Assembly: GCF_900070365.1 (NCBI RefSeq)
Contig: NZ_LN850107.1
Location: forward strand, 868,001-932,000
Source: Alloactinosynnema sp. L-07
GTDB lineage: Bacteria > Actinomycetota > Actinomycetes > Mycobacteriales > Pseudonocardiaceae
Length of the DNA stretch: 64,000 nt
Direction of reading: 5' to 3'
In this document: piece by piece, positions 24,173 to 31,729 of the stretch
Layout of the letters: each line of letters opens with the position of its first letter
Numbering within the stretch: the stretch's first letter is position 1
The notes under the pieces: generated by a model
Seen by the model: the letters and a program-made list of their open reading frames with translations, nothing else
Database searches by the model: none
What the model was told of the DNA's origin: nothing
Program-made: the position numbers and the translations under genes

Positions 24173-24283
24173 CAGCATCCTCTCGTCAGCTTCCCCCCGC
24201 GCACACGCACCGTACGCCTGGGGCTCTGTGACGCCACGGGGTGGTCCCTTCGCTACATCAGGTGACGTAGCCGGGTGAATTGG

Positions 24284-24958
24284 CTACCGTGCGGTGTTTC
24301 CGCTGGCCGCGGGCACCGTCCGTGGATCGCCCACAGGCTTGGCGACGGCGTCGATCACCGCGGCCACGATGATCACCACCGCGACGCCCCAGAACAGTGA
24401 CCCAAGCGTGTCCGAGAGGTAGTGGTACTTGGCGCCGATGATCGCCCAGGCGCCGATGCCGACCAGTCCGAGCGCGGTCGCGCCCGCGCCCAGCGTCGCT
24501 TTGAGCCGCCGTCCCGGTGCGGCGTTGGCGGCCACCACCAGGGTGATCACCGCGAGGATCGAGACCAGCGTCGTTGTGTGCCCGCTCGGATAGGCGAGGT
24601 AGCCGTCGTGGGTGCGGGCGAAGAACGGCTTGAGGAGCCAGGTGTTGAGCCCGGCGGCCAACACCGGCCCGAGCACGGCCAGCAGGGCGATGCGCGGGCG
24701 GCGATGCCACAGCGCGATGCCGACGACGAGCGTGATCACCGCGATCATGACCGCAGGGTTGGTGCTGACCGTCAGCGGCGTGACGATGTCGCGGCGCAGC
24801 CAGAACACGTCGAACGCCACCTGGTCGACCGGCCCGGCGTCGGTGTTGCCCGCGACCTCCGCGCCCAGCGCGCCGACGACGATCAGGCACGGCACCACCA
24901 TGGCCAGTGCCGGACGGAGCAGGTGCGCGGGCAGCAGGCGACGCCGTTCGAGAACCAC
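24284..24958 (-). CDS. PAP2-family membrane phosphatase
   Basis: The 224-residue protein has about six membrane helices and the PAP2 motifs in order: KPFFART (motif 1, K...R), YPSGHTTT (motif 2) and YHYLSDTLGS (motif 3, H...D). Such enzymes remove phosphate from membrane lipid phosphates such as phosphatidic acid or undecaprenyl diphosphate. A GTG start at 24958 lies 6 bases after CATAGT, suggesting a leaderless transcript divergent from the ABC-F gene. Confidence 0.9.
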   Translation of the reverse strand: MVLERRRLLPAHLLRPALAMVVPCLIVVGALGAEVAGNTDAGPVDQVAFDVFWLRRDIVTPLTVSTNPAVMIAVITLVVGIALWHRRPRIALLAVLGPVLAAGLNTWLLKPFFARTHDGYLAYPSGHTTTLVSILAVITLVVAANAAPGRRLKATLGAGATALGLVGIGAWAIIGAKYHYLSDTLGSLFWGVAVVIIVAAVIDAVAKPVGDPRTVPAASGNTAR

Positions 24959-25020
24959 CCAGCCACTATGCCCGACAAACAGTTCGCGTCGGCCAGGGTC
25001 GTTAGGTCACCATCTGCGAC

Positions 25021-26643
25021 ATGGGACACCTCGACGCCGCCGGACTCTCCTACACCCTGCCCGACGGCCGGGTGCTGTTCCGCGACGCCGGTCTGCGGGT
25101 GGGCGCGGGTCAGGTCGTGGCGGTTGTCGGGGAGAACGGGGCGGGCAAGAGCACCCTGCTGCGGCTGCTCAGCGGCGAGTTGACCTCACCGGACGGAGGG
25201 GTTTCGGTGCAGGGCGGACTCGCGGTCATGCCGCAGTTCGTCGGCTCGGTGCGCGACGACCGGTCGGTGCGCGACCTGCTGCTGGCCGTCGCGCCCGCCC
25301 CGCTGCGCGCGGCCGCTTTGGCGGTGGACCAAGCCGAGCTGGCGATGATGGAGACCGATGACGAGCCCACCCAGCTGCGTTATGCGACCGCTCTGGCCGA
25401 TTACGACGAGGCGGGCGGGTACATCGCGGAAGTCCTCTGGGACACGGTGACCGTGGCGGCTTTGGGGGTCGGCTACGAGAAGGCCCGGTTCCGCGAGGTC
25501 CGGACGCTGTCGGGCGGCGAGCAGAAGCGGCTGGTCCTGGAGGCGTTGCTGCGTGGCCGGGAACAGGTTCTTTTGCTCGATGAGCCCGACAACTACCTCG
25601 ACGTGCCGGGCAAGCGGTGGCTCGAAGCCCAGCTGGCTGAGACCGCGAAGGCGGTGTTGCTGGTCAGCCACGATCGTGAGCTGTTGAACCAGGTCGCGAC
25701 TCATGTGGTGACTGTGGAGGCGGGGACTTCGTGGACCCATCCTGCGGGCTTCGCGTCGTGGCACGACGCGAGGGAGACGCGCTGGGAGAAGGTCGCCGAA
25801 CTGCAGCGGCGGTGGGATGAGGAACACGAGAAGCTCAAGGAACTTGTTCGGCTGATGCACCGTGCCGCGATCGTCAACGACGGCATGGCGAGTCGGTACC
25901 GGGCGGCGCAGACTCGGCTGCGCAAGTTCGAGGAAGCGGGGCCGCCGCCGACGCCGCCGCGACCGCAGAAGGTCAAGCCTCGGCTGATCGGTGGGCGGAC
26001 GGGTATCCGGGCGATCACGTGCGCGGACCTGGAGCTGACCGGGCTGATGAAGCCGTTCGACGTTGAGGTGTTCTTCGCTGACCGGTTGGCGGTGCTGGGG
26101 TCCAACGGGTCAGGGAAGAGTCACTTCTTGCGGTTGCTGTCTGATGTGGACAGTGTGCGGCATTCGGGGGTGTGTCGGTTGGGGGCTCGGGTGGTGCCTG
26201 GGTTGTTCGCACAGACCCATGATCATCCTGAGTGGATCGGCCGGACGCTTGTCGACATCCTGTGGCATGGGGACGGCGACCGTGGCGGTCTCGACCGGGG
26301 TGGCGCGGCTTCGGTATTGAGCCGGTATGGGTTGGCGGCGGCGGGGGAGCAGCGGTTCGAGACGCTGTCGGGCGGGCAGCAGGCCAGGTTCCAGATCCTG
26401 CTGCTCGAACTGGGCGGGGCCACGCTGTTGCTGTTGGACGAGCCCACGGACAACCTCGACCTGCACTCGGCCGAAGCACTGCAGGACGCGCTGGAGGCGT
26501 TCGAGGGCACCGTCGTGGCGGTGACGCATGACCGGTGGTTCGCGCGATCTTTCAACCGCTTCCTGGTGTTCCGCTCGGACGGCGAGGTCGTGGAGACCCC
26601 ACAGCCGGTGTGGGACGAGACGCGGGTGAAGCGGGCGCGGTGA
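25021..26643 (+). CDS. ABC-F family ATPase
   Basis: The 540-residue protein has two ABC domains and no membrane segment. Domain 1: Walker A GENGAGKST (37-45), signature LSGGEQKR, Walker B LLLDEPDNYLDVPGK. Domain 2: GSNGSGKSH, signature LSGGQQARF, Walker B LLLLDEPTDNLDLHS. The linker between them is charged and helical (KVAELQRRWDEEHEKLKELV). ABC-F proteins act on the ribosome, some giving resistance to macrolides, lincosamides or pleuromutilins, others acting as translation factors. The DNYLD and TDNLD variants suggest the actinomycete group often annotated as an energy-dependent translational factor-like ABC protein. No nearby resistance genes. Confidence 0.92.
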   Translation: MGHLDAAGLSYTLPDGRVLFRDAGLRVGAGQVVAVVGENGAGKSTLLRLLSGELTSPDGGVSVQGGLAVMPQFVGSVRDDRSVRDLLLAVAPAPLRAAALAVDQAELAMMETDDEPTQLRYATALADYDEAGGYIAEVLWDTVTVAALGVGYEKARFREVRTLSGGEQKRLVLEALLRGREQVLLLDEPDNYLDVPGKRWLEAQLAETAKAVLLVSHDRELLNQVATHVVTVEAGTSWTHPAGFASWHDARETRWEKVAELQRRWDEEHEKLKELVRLMHRAAIVNDGMASRYRAAQTRLRKFEEAGPPPTPPRPQKVKPRLIGGRTGIRAITCADLELTGLMKPFDVEVFFADRLAVLGSNGSGKSHFLRLLSDVDSVRHSGVCRLGARVVPGLFAQTHDHPEWIGRTLVDILWHGDGDRGGLDRGGAASVLSRYGLAAAGEQRFETLSGGQQARFQILLLELGGATLLLLDEPTDNLDLHSAEALQDALEAFEGTVVAVTHDRWFARSFNRFLVFRSDGEVVETPQPVWDETRVKRAR

Positions 26644-26708
26644 TCGGCGGGCTCCGGTGCGGGCCTGCCGGGTGGTTTGGCGCGCAGGTCGAAGTCCAAC
26701 AGTGGATC

Positions 26709-26745
26709 CCGTCCGGCCGAGAGCCCTCGCTGCCCGGCCGGACGG
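26709..26745. terminator. Hairpin terminator between convergent ABC-F and rocD genes
   Basis: Perfect 10-base arms (26709-26718 and 26736-26745, CCGTCCGGCC type) with a 17-base loop lie 5 bases from the rocD stop and 65 bases after the ABC-F stop. It can work for both convergent genes. Confidence 0.65.
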
Positions 26746-26750
26746 TCGCT

Positions 26751-27989
26751 TTAGTGCGTCACGAGCTCCGCGATCGCGTCGACGCCCTTGTCGATCTCCT
26801 CTTCGGTGATCACCAGTGGCGGCGCGACGCGCAGGGTCGTGTCGTGGGTTTCCTTGCACAGCACGCCCCGGTCCATCAGGCCCTGGGACGCCAGGCGGCC
26901 AGAGGGGCCGCCGGGGGCGATCTCGACACCGGCCCACAGGCCGCGGCCGCGAACCTCGGCCACCCCGCGTCCGACCAGTTCGCCGAGGCGGGCGTGGAGG
27001 TGGGCGCCGAGGGTCTTCGAGCGTTCCTGGAATTCGCCGGTGGCGAGGAGTTTCACCACGGCCCGGCCGACGGCGCAGGCCAGGGGGTTGCCGCCGAAGG
27101 TGGAGCCGTGTTCGCCGGGCTTGAGGACGCCGAGCACGTCACCCCGGCCGACGACCGCCGACACCGGGAGGATGCCGCCGCCGAGGGCCTTGCCGAGGGT
27201 GTACAGATCCGCGCGGACGCCCTCGTGGTCCAGCGCGAACAGGGTGCCCGTGCGGGCCAGGCCGGACTGGATCTCGTCGGCGATGAAGAGGACGTTGTGC
27301 TGGTCGCACAGCGCGCGGACCTCGCGCAGGTAGCCCGACGGCGGGGCCAGCACGCCTGCCTCGCCCTGGATGGGTTCAACCAGGATGGCGGCGGTGCGGT
27401 CGGTGATCGCGGCCTCCAGCGCCTGGGTGTCGCCGTACTTGGCCACCGTGAAGCCGGGCGTGAACGGCCCGAAGTCCTTGCGGGCCACCTCGTCGGTCGA
27501 GAACGAGATGATCGTGGTGGTCCGGCCGTGGAAGTTGGAGCCCGCGACGATGATCTCCGCGGTGTTCTCCGGCACACCCTTGACCTGGTAGGCCCACTTG
27601 CGGGCGACCTTGAGCGCCGACTCGACGGCCTCGGCGCCGGAGTTCATCGGCAGCACGAGGTCGGTGCCGGTCAGTTCGGCCAGTTCCTGGCAGAAGAGGC
27701 CGAGCTGATCGTGGTGGAACGCGCGGCTGGTGAGGGTCAGTTTGCCGAGCTGCTCGGTGGCCGCGGCGATGAGCGCCGGGTGGCGGTGGCCGAAGTTCAG
27801 CGCCGAGTATCCGGCGAGGAAGTCGAGGTAGCGGCGACCGTGCACATCGGTCACCCAGGCCCCCTCGGCCTCGGCGATCACCACGGGCAGCGGGTGGTAG
27901 TTGTGCGTGCTCCAGCGCTCGTCGAGGGCGATGAAGTCGGCCGCCGAACGCGGCTCGGCTGCGGTGGTGGAGGGGGCAGTCGGGGTCAT
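26751..27989 (-). CDS. rocD: Ornithine--oxo-acid (delta) transaminase
   Basis: The 412-residue class III PLP aminotransferase has THNYHPLPVVIAEAEGAWV at the N-terminus (typical RocD), NSGAEAVESALKVARKW, SNFHGRTTTIISFS, the FIADEIQSGLARTG strand with the PLP-ring Asp, and YTLGKALGGG with the Schiff-base lysine. HGSTFGGNPLAC binds the phosphate. RocD turns ornithine and 2-oxoglutarate into glutamate semialdehyde and glutamate in arginine breakdown. No arginase or P5C dehydrogenase gene is adjacent. A pair of direct repeats lies upstream (28053-28093). Confidence 0.92.
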   Translation of the reverse strand: MTPTAPSTTAAEPRSAADFIALDERWSTHNYHPLPVVIAEAEGAWVTDVHGRRYLDFLAGYSALNFGHRHPALIAAATEQLGKLTLTSRAFHHDQLGLFCQELAELTGTDLVLPMNSGAEAVESALKVARKWAYQVKGVPENTAEIIVAGSNFHGRTTTIISFSTDEVARKDFGPFTPGFTVAKYGDTQALEAAITDRTAAILVEPIQGEAGVLAPPSGYLREVRALCDQHNVLFIADEIQSGLARTGTLFALDHEGVRADLYTLGKALGGGILPVSAVVGRGDVLGVLKPGEHGSTFGGNPLACAVGRAVVKLLATGEFQERSKTLGAHLHARLGELVGRGVAEVRGRGLWAGVEIAPGGPSGRLASQGLMDRGVLCKETHDTTLRVAPPLVITEEEIDKGVDAIAELVTH

Positions 27990-28052
27990 GCCCCCAGGCT
28001 AAGGGGGCAAGACGTCGGATTCATCCGGTGAGTGTTGCTTCCCACGCCGATC

Positions 28053-28093
28053 TGTTGCGCCATTCGCAGGAACTTCGGTGGTTTGTTGCGCCA
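28053..28093. promoter_or_regulatory. Direct repeat TGTTGCGCCA x2, 31 bp apart, upstream of rocD/PPK2
   Basis: TGTTGCGCCA occurs at 28053-28062 and 28084-28093, start to start 31 bases (about three helical turns), in the divergent promoter region of rocD and PPK2. This spacing puts both sites on the same DNA face, as for a regulator of the Lrp/AsnC type that often controls rocD. The regulator identity is inference. Confidence 0.4.
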
Positions 28094-28126
28094 GCGGAAG
28101 ATGCGCCGGCGGTTTAGGCTGTTCGA

Positions 28127-28996
28127 ATGGGCAAGAAGCAGGCCACGGCCACATCGGTTCGCGACGCACTGAGGGTAGCCCCGGGCAGCGAGAGTGTCCT
28201 GCTCAAGCCGGGTGACACCCCGGTCGGCCCGACCGCCAAGGCCAAGGCCGCCGAGGAACTGGCCGCGACCGGCGCCGAGCTGGCGGCCCTGCAGGAGGCG
28301 CTGTGGGCCGAGGGCGTCTTCGGCGGCGGCAGCCGCGGGGTGCTGCTGGTGCTGCAGGGGATGGACACCTCGGGCAAGGGCGGCACGATCGAGCACGTCT
28401 TCGGCCTGATGAACCCCCAGGGCATCCGGGTCGCCTCGTTCAAGAAGCCCACGCCCGCCGAGCGGCGCCACGACTTCCTCTGGCGCATCCGCAAGCAGGT
28501 CCCCGGCCCCGGCCTGATCGGCGTGTTCGACCGGTCGCACTACGAGGACGTGCTGGTGGTCCGGGTGGAGAGCCTGGTCGCGCAGTCGGTCTGGGAGGCG
28601 CGCTACCAGCAGATCAACGACTTCGAGGCCGAGTTGGCCGAGCAGGGCGTCACGGTCGTCAAATGCTTCCTGCACATCTCAGCCGAGGAGCAGAAGGCGC
28701 GGCTGCTGGCCCGCCTGGAGGACCCGGCCAAGCGCTGGAAGTACAACCCGGACGACTTGCGCGCCCGATCCAAGTGGAGCCAGTACGAAGAGGCCTACGC
28801 CGCCGCCCTCGGCCGCTGCTCGACGGCGGTCGCGCCCTGGCACGTCATCCCGGCCGACCGCAAGTGGTACCGCAACTGGGCGGTCGCGCGGCTCCTGTTG
28901 GAGACCCTGCGCGACCTCGACCCGCAGCTGCCCTCGATCGACTACGACCTCGACGCCGAACTCAAGCGCCTCAAGACAGCAGACCCGCTGAACTAA
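28127..28996 (+). CDS. Polyphosphate kinase 2 family protein
   Basis: The 289-residue protein has the PPK2 core: Walker A GMDTSGKGG (78-86), the lid region NPQGIRVASFKKPTPAERRHDFLWRI (read here in parts: GIRVASFKKPT and RRHDFLWRI), FDRSHYEDVLVVRV (Walker B-like DRSxYED), FLHISAEEQKARLLAR and WKYNPDDLRARSKW. PPK2 enzymes move phosphate between polyphosphate and nucleotides or nucleoside monophosphates; the single-domain form with KPT and DRSHYEDV is like class III polyphosphate:nucleotide phosphotransferases. The transcript is probably leaderless: TAGGCT at 28113-28118 is 8 bases before the ATG. Confidence 0.92.
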   Translation: MGKKQATATSVRDALRVAPGSESVLLKPGDTPVGPTAKAKAAEELAATGAELAALQEALWAEGVFGGGSRGVLLVLQGMDTSGKGGTIEHVFGLMNPQGIRVASFKKPTPAERRHDFLWRIRKQVPGPGLIGVFDRSHYEDVLVVRVESLVAQSVWEARYQQINDFEAELAEQGVTVVKCFLHISAEEQKARLLARLEDPAKRWKYNPDDLRARSKWSQYEEAYAAALGRCSTAVAPWHVIPADRKWYRNWAVARLLLETLRDLDPQLPSIDYDLDAELKRLKTADPLN

Positions 28997-29180
28997 TCCA
29001 GCCACGTCCTGTGTGGCCAGTCGCCGTGCGATTGACCGGGCGGAATGAAGAAGCGGTCGACGTAGGCGAGCGCGCACTCCGGGCAGGTCTTACCGAAGGG
29101 GCCGATAGCCGGTGGACTGGTCGATTGGTGTACCGCACAAGGCGGACCAATCGCTGTCGATCACCAGGTGGGCTTAGTGG
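28993..29180 (-). pseudogene. Remnant of a small zinc-ribbon protein gene
   Basis: Read on the reverse strand, one frame gives VIDSDWSALCGTPIDQS and runs into a stop. The next frame gives GKTCPECALAYVDRFF and ends at a TAG (28993-28995) overlapping the PPK2 stop. Together these parts make the usual ...SDW-x-A-x-CG...CPECAL pattern of small actinomycete zinc-ribbon proteins, but in two frames, so the gene looks frameshifted and has no clear start. This is a weak call based on pattern. Confidence 0.3.
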
Positions 29181-29252
29181 GTCGGGGCGTGTGCTGATGT
29201 TGCCCAACCGGGAAGTACCCAGGCAACTCGCCCCATTTCTCGCGTTCCTCAC

Positions 29253-29783
29253 CTACATTCCTTGATCGCGCCACCCCGGCCAGCCCTTGCGAAGCGCCGG
29301 GGCAGCGGGGTTGACGCTCGGCCACAGCCGGAGCCGGTAAGCGTCCATCCCATCGGCACCGTCACGTGCTTCGGCATATCCCCGACCGGATACCCGCGCG
29401 CGGTAGGAGCCGGGCGGCACCTGGTCTTTGCAGTGGACCGGGGCGAAACCGCCGGACGGCTCGAACACGATCTCGCGGGTGGACATTTCGAAGTCGACGT
29501 CGACCACGTGATCCCAGCGGGCGTCGTCCGCCGGGGGTTCCTCCGGCCAGACCTCCAGTCGCAAGGGTGCGTCGAAGCTCTTGCGAAAGGGCACAACGAG
29601 GTTTATCAGGCCGTCCGCGAGGCCGACCCATCGTCCGGACGCGCGGGCGTCATCAAGGGCGCGGAGCATTGCGTCGTTGTTCGGGTCGTCGGCCCACGGG
29701 GCGGCCGAGTAGATGTAGAGCTGGCCGTGATCGATCTCGACCGTCAGGTCCACGATCACGCTTGGCTGGCGCATCAGCCGCAC
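29253..29783 (-). CDS. ComJ-like protein, probable inhibitor of the adjacent nuclease (176 aa)
   Basis: The product starts with beta strands (VIVDLTVEIDHGQLYIYSAA) and continues GLADGLINLVVPFRKSF, EMSTREIVFEPSGG and VPPGSYRARVSGRGY, the order seen in ComJ, the small inhibitor of the NucA nuclease in Bacillus. I base this on remembered layout, not alignment. Its start (29783) overlaps the stop of the NucA/NucB-like gene by 10 bases, so the pair is co-translated. There is no signal peptide, as expected for a cytoplasmic immunity protein. Codon use is somewhat less GC-biased than in core genes. Confidence 0.6.
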   Translation of the reverse strand: MRLMRQPSVIVDLTVEIDHGQLYIYSAAPWADDPNNDAMLRALDDARASGRWVGLADGLINLVVPFRKSFDAPLRLEVWPEEPPADDARWDHVVDVDFEMSTREIVFEPSGGFAPVHCKDQVPPGSYRARVSGRGYAEARDGADGMDAYRLRLWPSVNPAAPALRKGWPGWRDQGM

Positions 29784-30388
29784 CCGCCCTGGTCCAGCGC
29801 TATATCGATGCCCTGGAACGGGCCGGGGGCGATCTTGTTCGGGTGCGTGATGACCACCAGGAAATCATCGCCATCGGCGATGCGGGCCGCAACATACGCC
29901 CTGGCGAGAGTGCCGCCCTGGCATTGGTTCTCGCGCGCGGGCACTTCGTGCTCTTGGGCGCCTTCACCGCCTTGTCGTGTGCTCGCGAACGGAAACTCGT
30001 CGCATTGCCCGCCGTGCGACTGCGGAAAGCTGGGCAGACACACCTTCCGACGGTTGACGCCCTCCGCCAACCGATCTTTGGTCAACACACCGGGCTTGCC
30101 CACCTGCCACGCCGTCGAAATGTTGCGCGCGATGAACGGCATCTTCGCCGCATCGATCACCACGAACTTCAGACCGTCGCACTCCGGGTCGGCTTCGGGC
30201 TTGCACCGGCCGACGTCGTCCGCGGCGGAGCCGGCCACCATGAACTGGGCCTCGCCGTCACCGACGAGTTCGGTGCCCCTGCTATCGAACAGCCCGAGCA
30301 CCTCGTCACGCACGCCCGGGAACGCCACCATTACCGCAGTGATGGCGACCAGCGACAACAGCAGCGAACCTTTGGTCTTCGTGGACAC
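29774..30388 (-). CDS. NucA/NucB-type deoxyribonuclease domain protein, exported (204 aa)
   Basis: GTG 30388, after CAGGA, gives STKTKGSLLLSLVAITAVMV, an export signal or membrane anchor near the N-terminus. The C-terminal half carries the NucA/NucB motif: CDEFPFASTRQGGEGAQ, then VPARENQCQGG, with the catalytic Asp-Glu and the conserved Asn-x-x-Gln-Gly. Paired Cys suggest disulfides outside the cell. Family members degrade DNA in sporulation, competence or as toxins. The next gene, overlapping by 10 bases, is ComJ-like, as in Bacillus nucA-comJ. A role as an exported toxin with its own inhibitor, or in mycelial DNA recycling, is inference. Confidence 0.75.
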   Translation of the reverse strand: MSTKTKGSLLLSLVAITAVMVAFPGVRDEVLGLFDSRGTELVGDGEAQFMVAGSAADDVGRCKPEADPECDGLKFVVIDAAKMPFIARNISTAWQVGKPGVLTKDRLAEGVNRRKVCLPSFPQSHGGQCDEFPFASTRQGGEGAQEHEVPARENQCQGGTLARAYVAARIADGDDFLVVITHPNKIAPGPFQGIDIALDQGGCG

Positions 30389-30528
30389 CAAACGATCCTG
30401 ACGAACGCTTCCCGGCGTCTCGACGGCCAACCGCGTGAAGCCGAACGAGAATCGAGTGAATCGGTTGGTGACGCTGGAGCGTCACCAACCCGCCAGCGTC
30501 GGTGAAGCCTCGGCGGAGGCCGACTCAG

Positions 30529-31095
30529 TCACTGTCCCGCGCAGAGGAACTCGCCGTTGCCGCGCATCCAGCCACGGTAGACCGACTGGAACCAGAGCTT
30601 GTCGTAGATCACCGAGTGCGTGCACTTGACGTTGACCTTGAACGGCAGCTCGACGATCGCGTCGTCCCGGTCGAACCACCGGCCCTTGCCGGGGAAGGTG
30701 ATCTTCCATTCCCAGGCGATCTGGTCGGAGGCCAGTTCGGTGCGCACGTCGGCGGAGGCGTCGAGGATGTAGGCGCCGGTGCCGTTGTCGCGCACGCTGT
30801 GCTTCCAGCTGAAGACCAGGTCCCACTTCCACGCCGCGCCGAGGAAGCCGCCCAGGGTCTCGCCCAGGATCGCTTTCTGTGACGCGCCCGCGTACTCGGA
30901 GGTGACCGCGACGATCTGGCAGTCCTCGCCCGCGTCGAGGTCGCTGTCGGAGATCCCGTCGGGCAGGCACTTGGCGAACCCGCCCTCCACGACGGTGAGC
31001 TCATGCCCGGGCCGCATGATCAGCTTGATCGTCTCGATACCTTTGTTGACCACGTCGAGCGCGGTGCTGGCGGTGTCCAGGGCTCCATCCATCAT
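30529..31095 (-). CDS. Unknown protein downstream of a peptidoglycan-binding protein (188 aa)
   Basis: The protein begins MMDGALDTASTALDVVNKGI, an amphipathic helix. A beta-rich region follows with LTVVEGGFAKCLPDGI, CQIVAVTSEYAG, WKWDLVFSWKHSVRDN, WEWKITFPGKGRWFDRDD and KVNVKCTHSVIYDKLW. Three Cys are scattered. There is no signal peptide. It sits 8 bases after the PG-binding-domain gene, so they form one operon. Many aromatic residues and the sheet pattern would suit a lipid- or glycan-binding barrel. I recognise no family. Confidence 0.6.
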   Translation of the reverse strand: MMDGALDTASTALDVVNKGIETIKLIMRPGHELTVVEGGFAKCLPDGISDSDLDAGEDCQIVAVTSEYAGASQKAILGETLGGFLGAAWKWDLVFSWKHSVRDNGTGAYILDASADVRTELASDQIAWEWKITFPGKGRWFDRDDAIVELPFKVNVKCTHSVIYDKLWFQSVYRGWMRGNGEFLCAGQ

Positions 31096-31102
31096 GCGCT
31101 CC

Positions 31103-31639
31103 CTATGCCATGCCTGAGGCGTGGACGGTCATTGACTGTGCGATGACTTCCTGGAACTGCTCCGGGGTCAGTTCCCCTTCCGCAGACTCGGACTCCGGCT
31201 GCTCGGTGGACTGCCACTGCTGCCCGTCCCACCGCCAGGCGCCGTCCTCGGAGAGCGTGCCCACGGGGGTGCCGACGTTGTCGGGTTCCTGACTGGACTC
31301 GGCGGGCACCCACTGCTCGCCGTCCCACATCCACGAGCCGTCCACGGATAGTGAGCCGACCTCGGGCATGGCCGACTCGGCCTGCTCGGGTTCGGCGTAG
31401 CTCTGGGTCTCGTGGCTGAGGGTGTCCCACATGTCGGTGCCGACGAGTCCGTCCTCGGCCAGCCCGTAGTTGCGTTGGAACTCCCGCACGGCGGTCTCGG
31501 TCGACTCCCCGAACACGCCGTTCGCGGTGTCGGTGAAGTACCCGTACTCCGTCAGGCGCTGCTGCAGCGCCAGCACATGATCGTTCTCGTCGCCGGGCGC
31601 GAGCTCCTCACCGGCGGACAGCGGGGGCATGTCGGTCAT
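31103..31639 (-). CDS. Peptidoglycan-binding-domain protein with WDG repeats (178 aa)
   Basis: Residues about 15-75 form a PG_binding_1 domain (VLALQQRLTEYGYFTDTANG, FGESTETAVREFQRNYGL, DGLVGTDMWDTL). After an acidic linker come two copies of a short repeat, S(V/E)DGSWMWDGEQWVP and SEDGAWRWDGQQWQS, a motif seen in many actinobacterial surface or tail-associated proteins. There is no signal peptide, so export would need another route. It is the first gene of a two-gene operon with the unknown 188-residue protein. Confidence 0.75.
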   Translation of the reverse strand: MTDMPPLSAGEELAPGDENDHVLALQQRLTEYGYFTDTANGVFGESTETAVREFQRNYGLAEDGLVGTDMWDTLSHETQSYAEPEQAESAMPEVGSLSVDGSWMWDGEQWVPAESSQEPDNVGTPVGTLSEDGAWRWDGQQWQSTEQPESESAEGELTPEQFQEVIAQSMTVHASGMA

Positions 31640-31683
31640 GCCCCAACACTCGCTGGCCGACGAGCGGTCGGGTCATCGCCCGG

Positions 31684-31715
31684 GGGGCGGCCGTCAGGGA
31701 ATGGACGGCCGCCCC
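31684..31715 (-). terminator. Hairpin terminator of the pyrimidine-catabolism operon
   Basis: Perfect 12-base arms GGGGCGGCCGTC (31684-31695) and its complement (31704-31715) with an 8-base loop lie 15 bases downstream of the LLM enzyme stop codon. It also closes the space toward the PG-binding gene promoter. Confidence 0.75.
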
Positions 31716-31729
31716 TTCGGGTAACGGGA

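Noticed and set aside
21029..24265. Forward open frame of 1078 codons across ligase, RibD-like and zapE genes
   Set aside because: It crosses three real genes on both strands and only reflects the high GC content.
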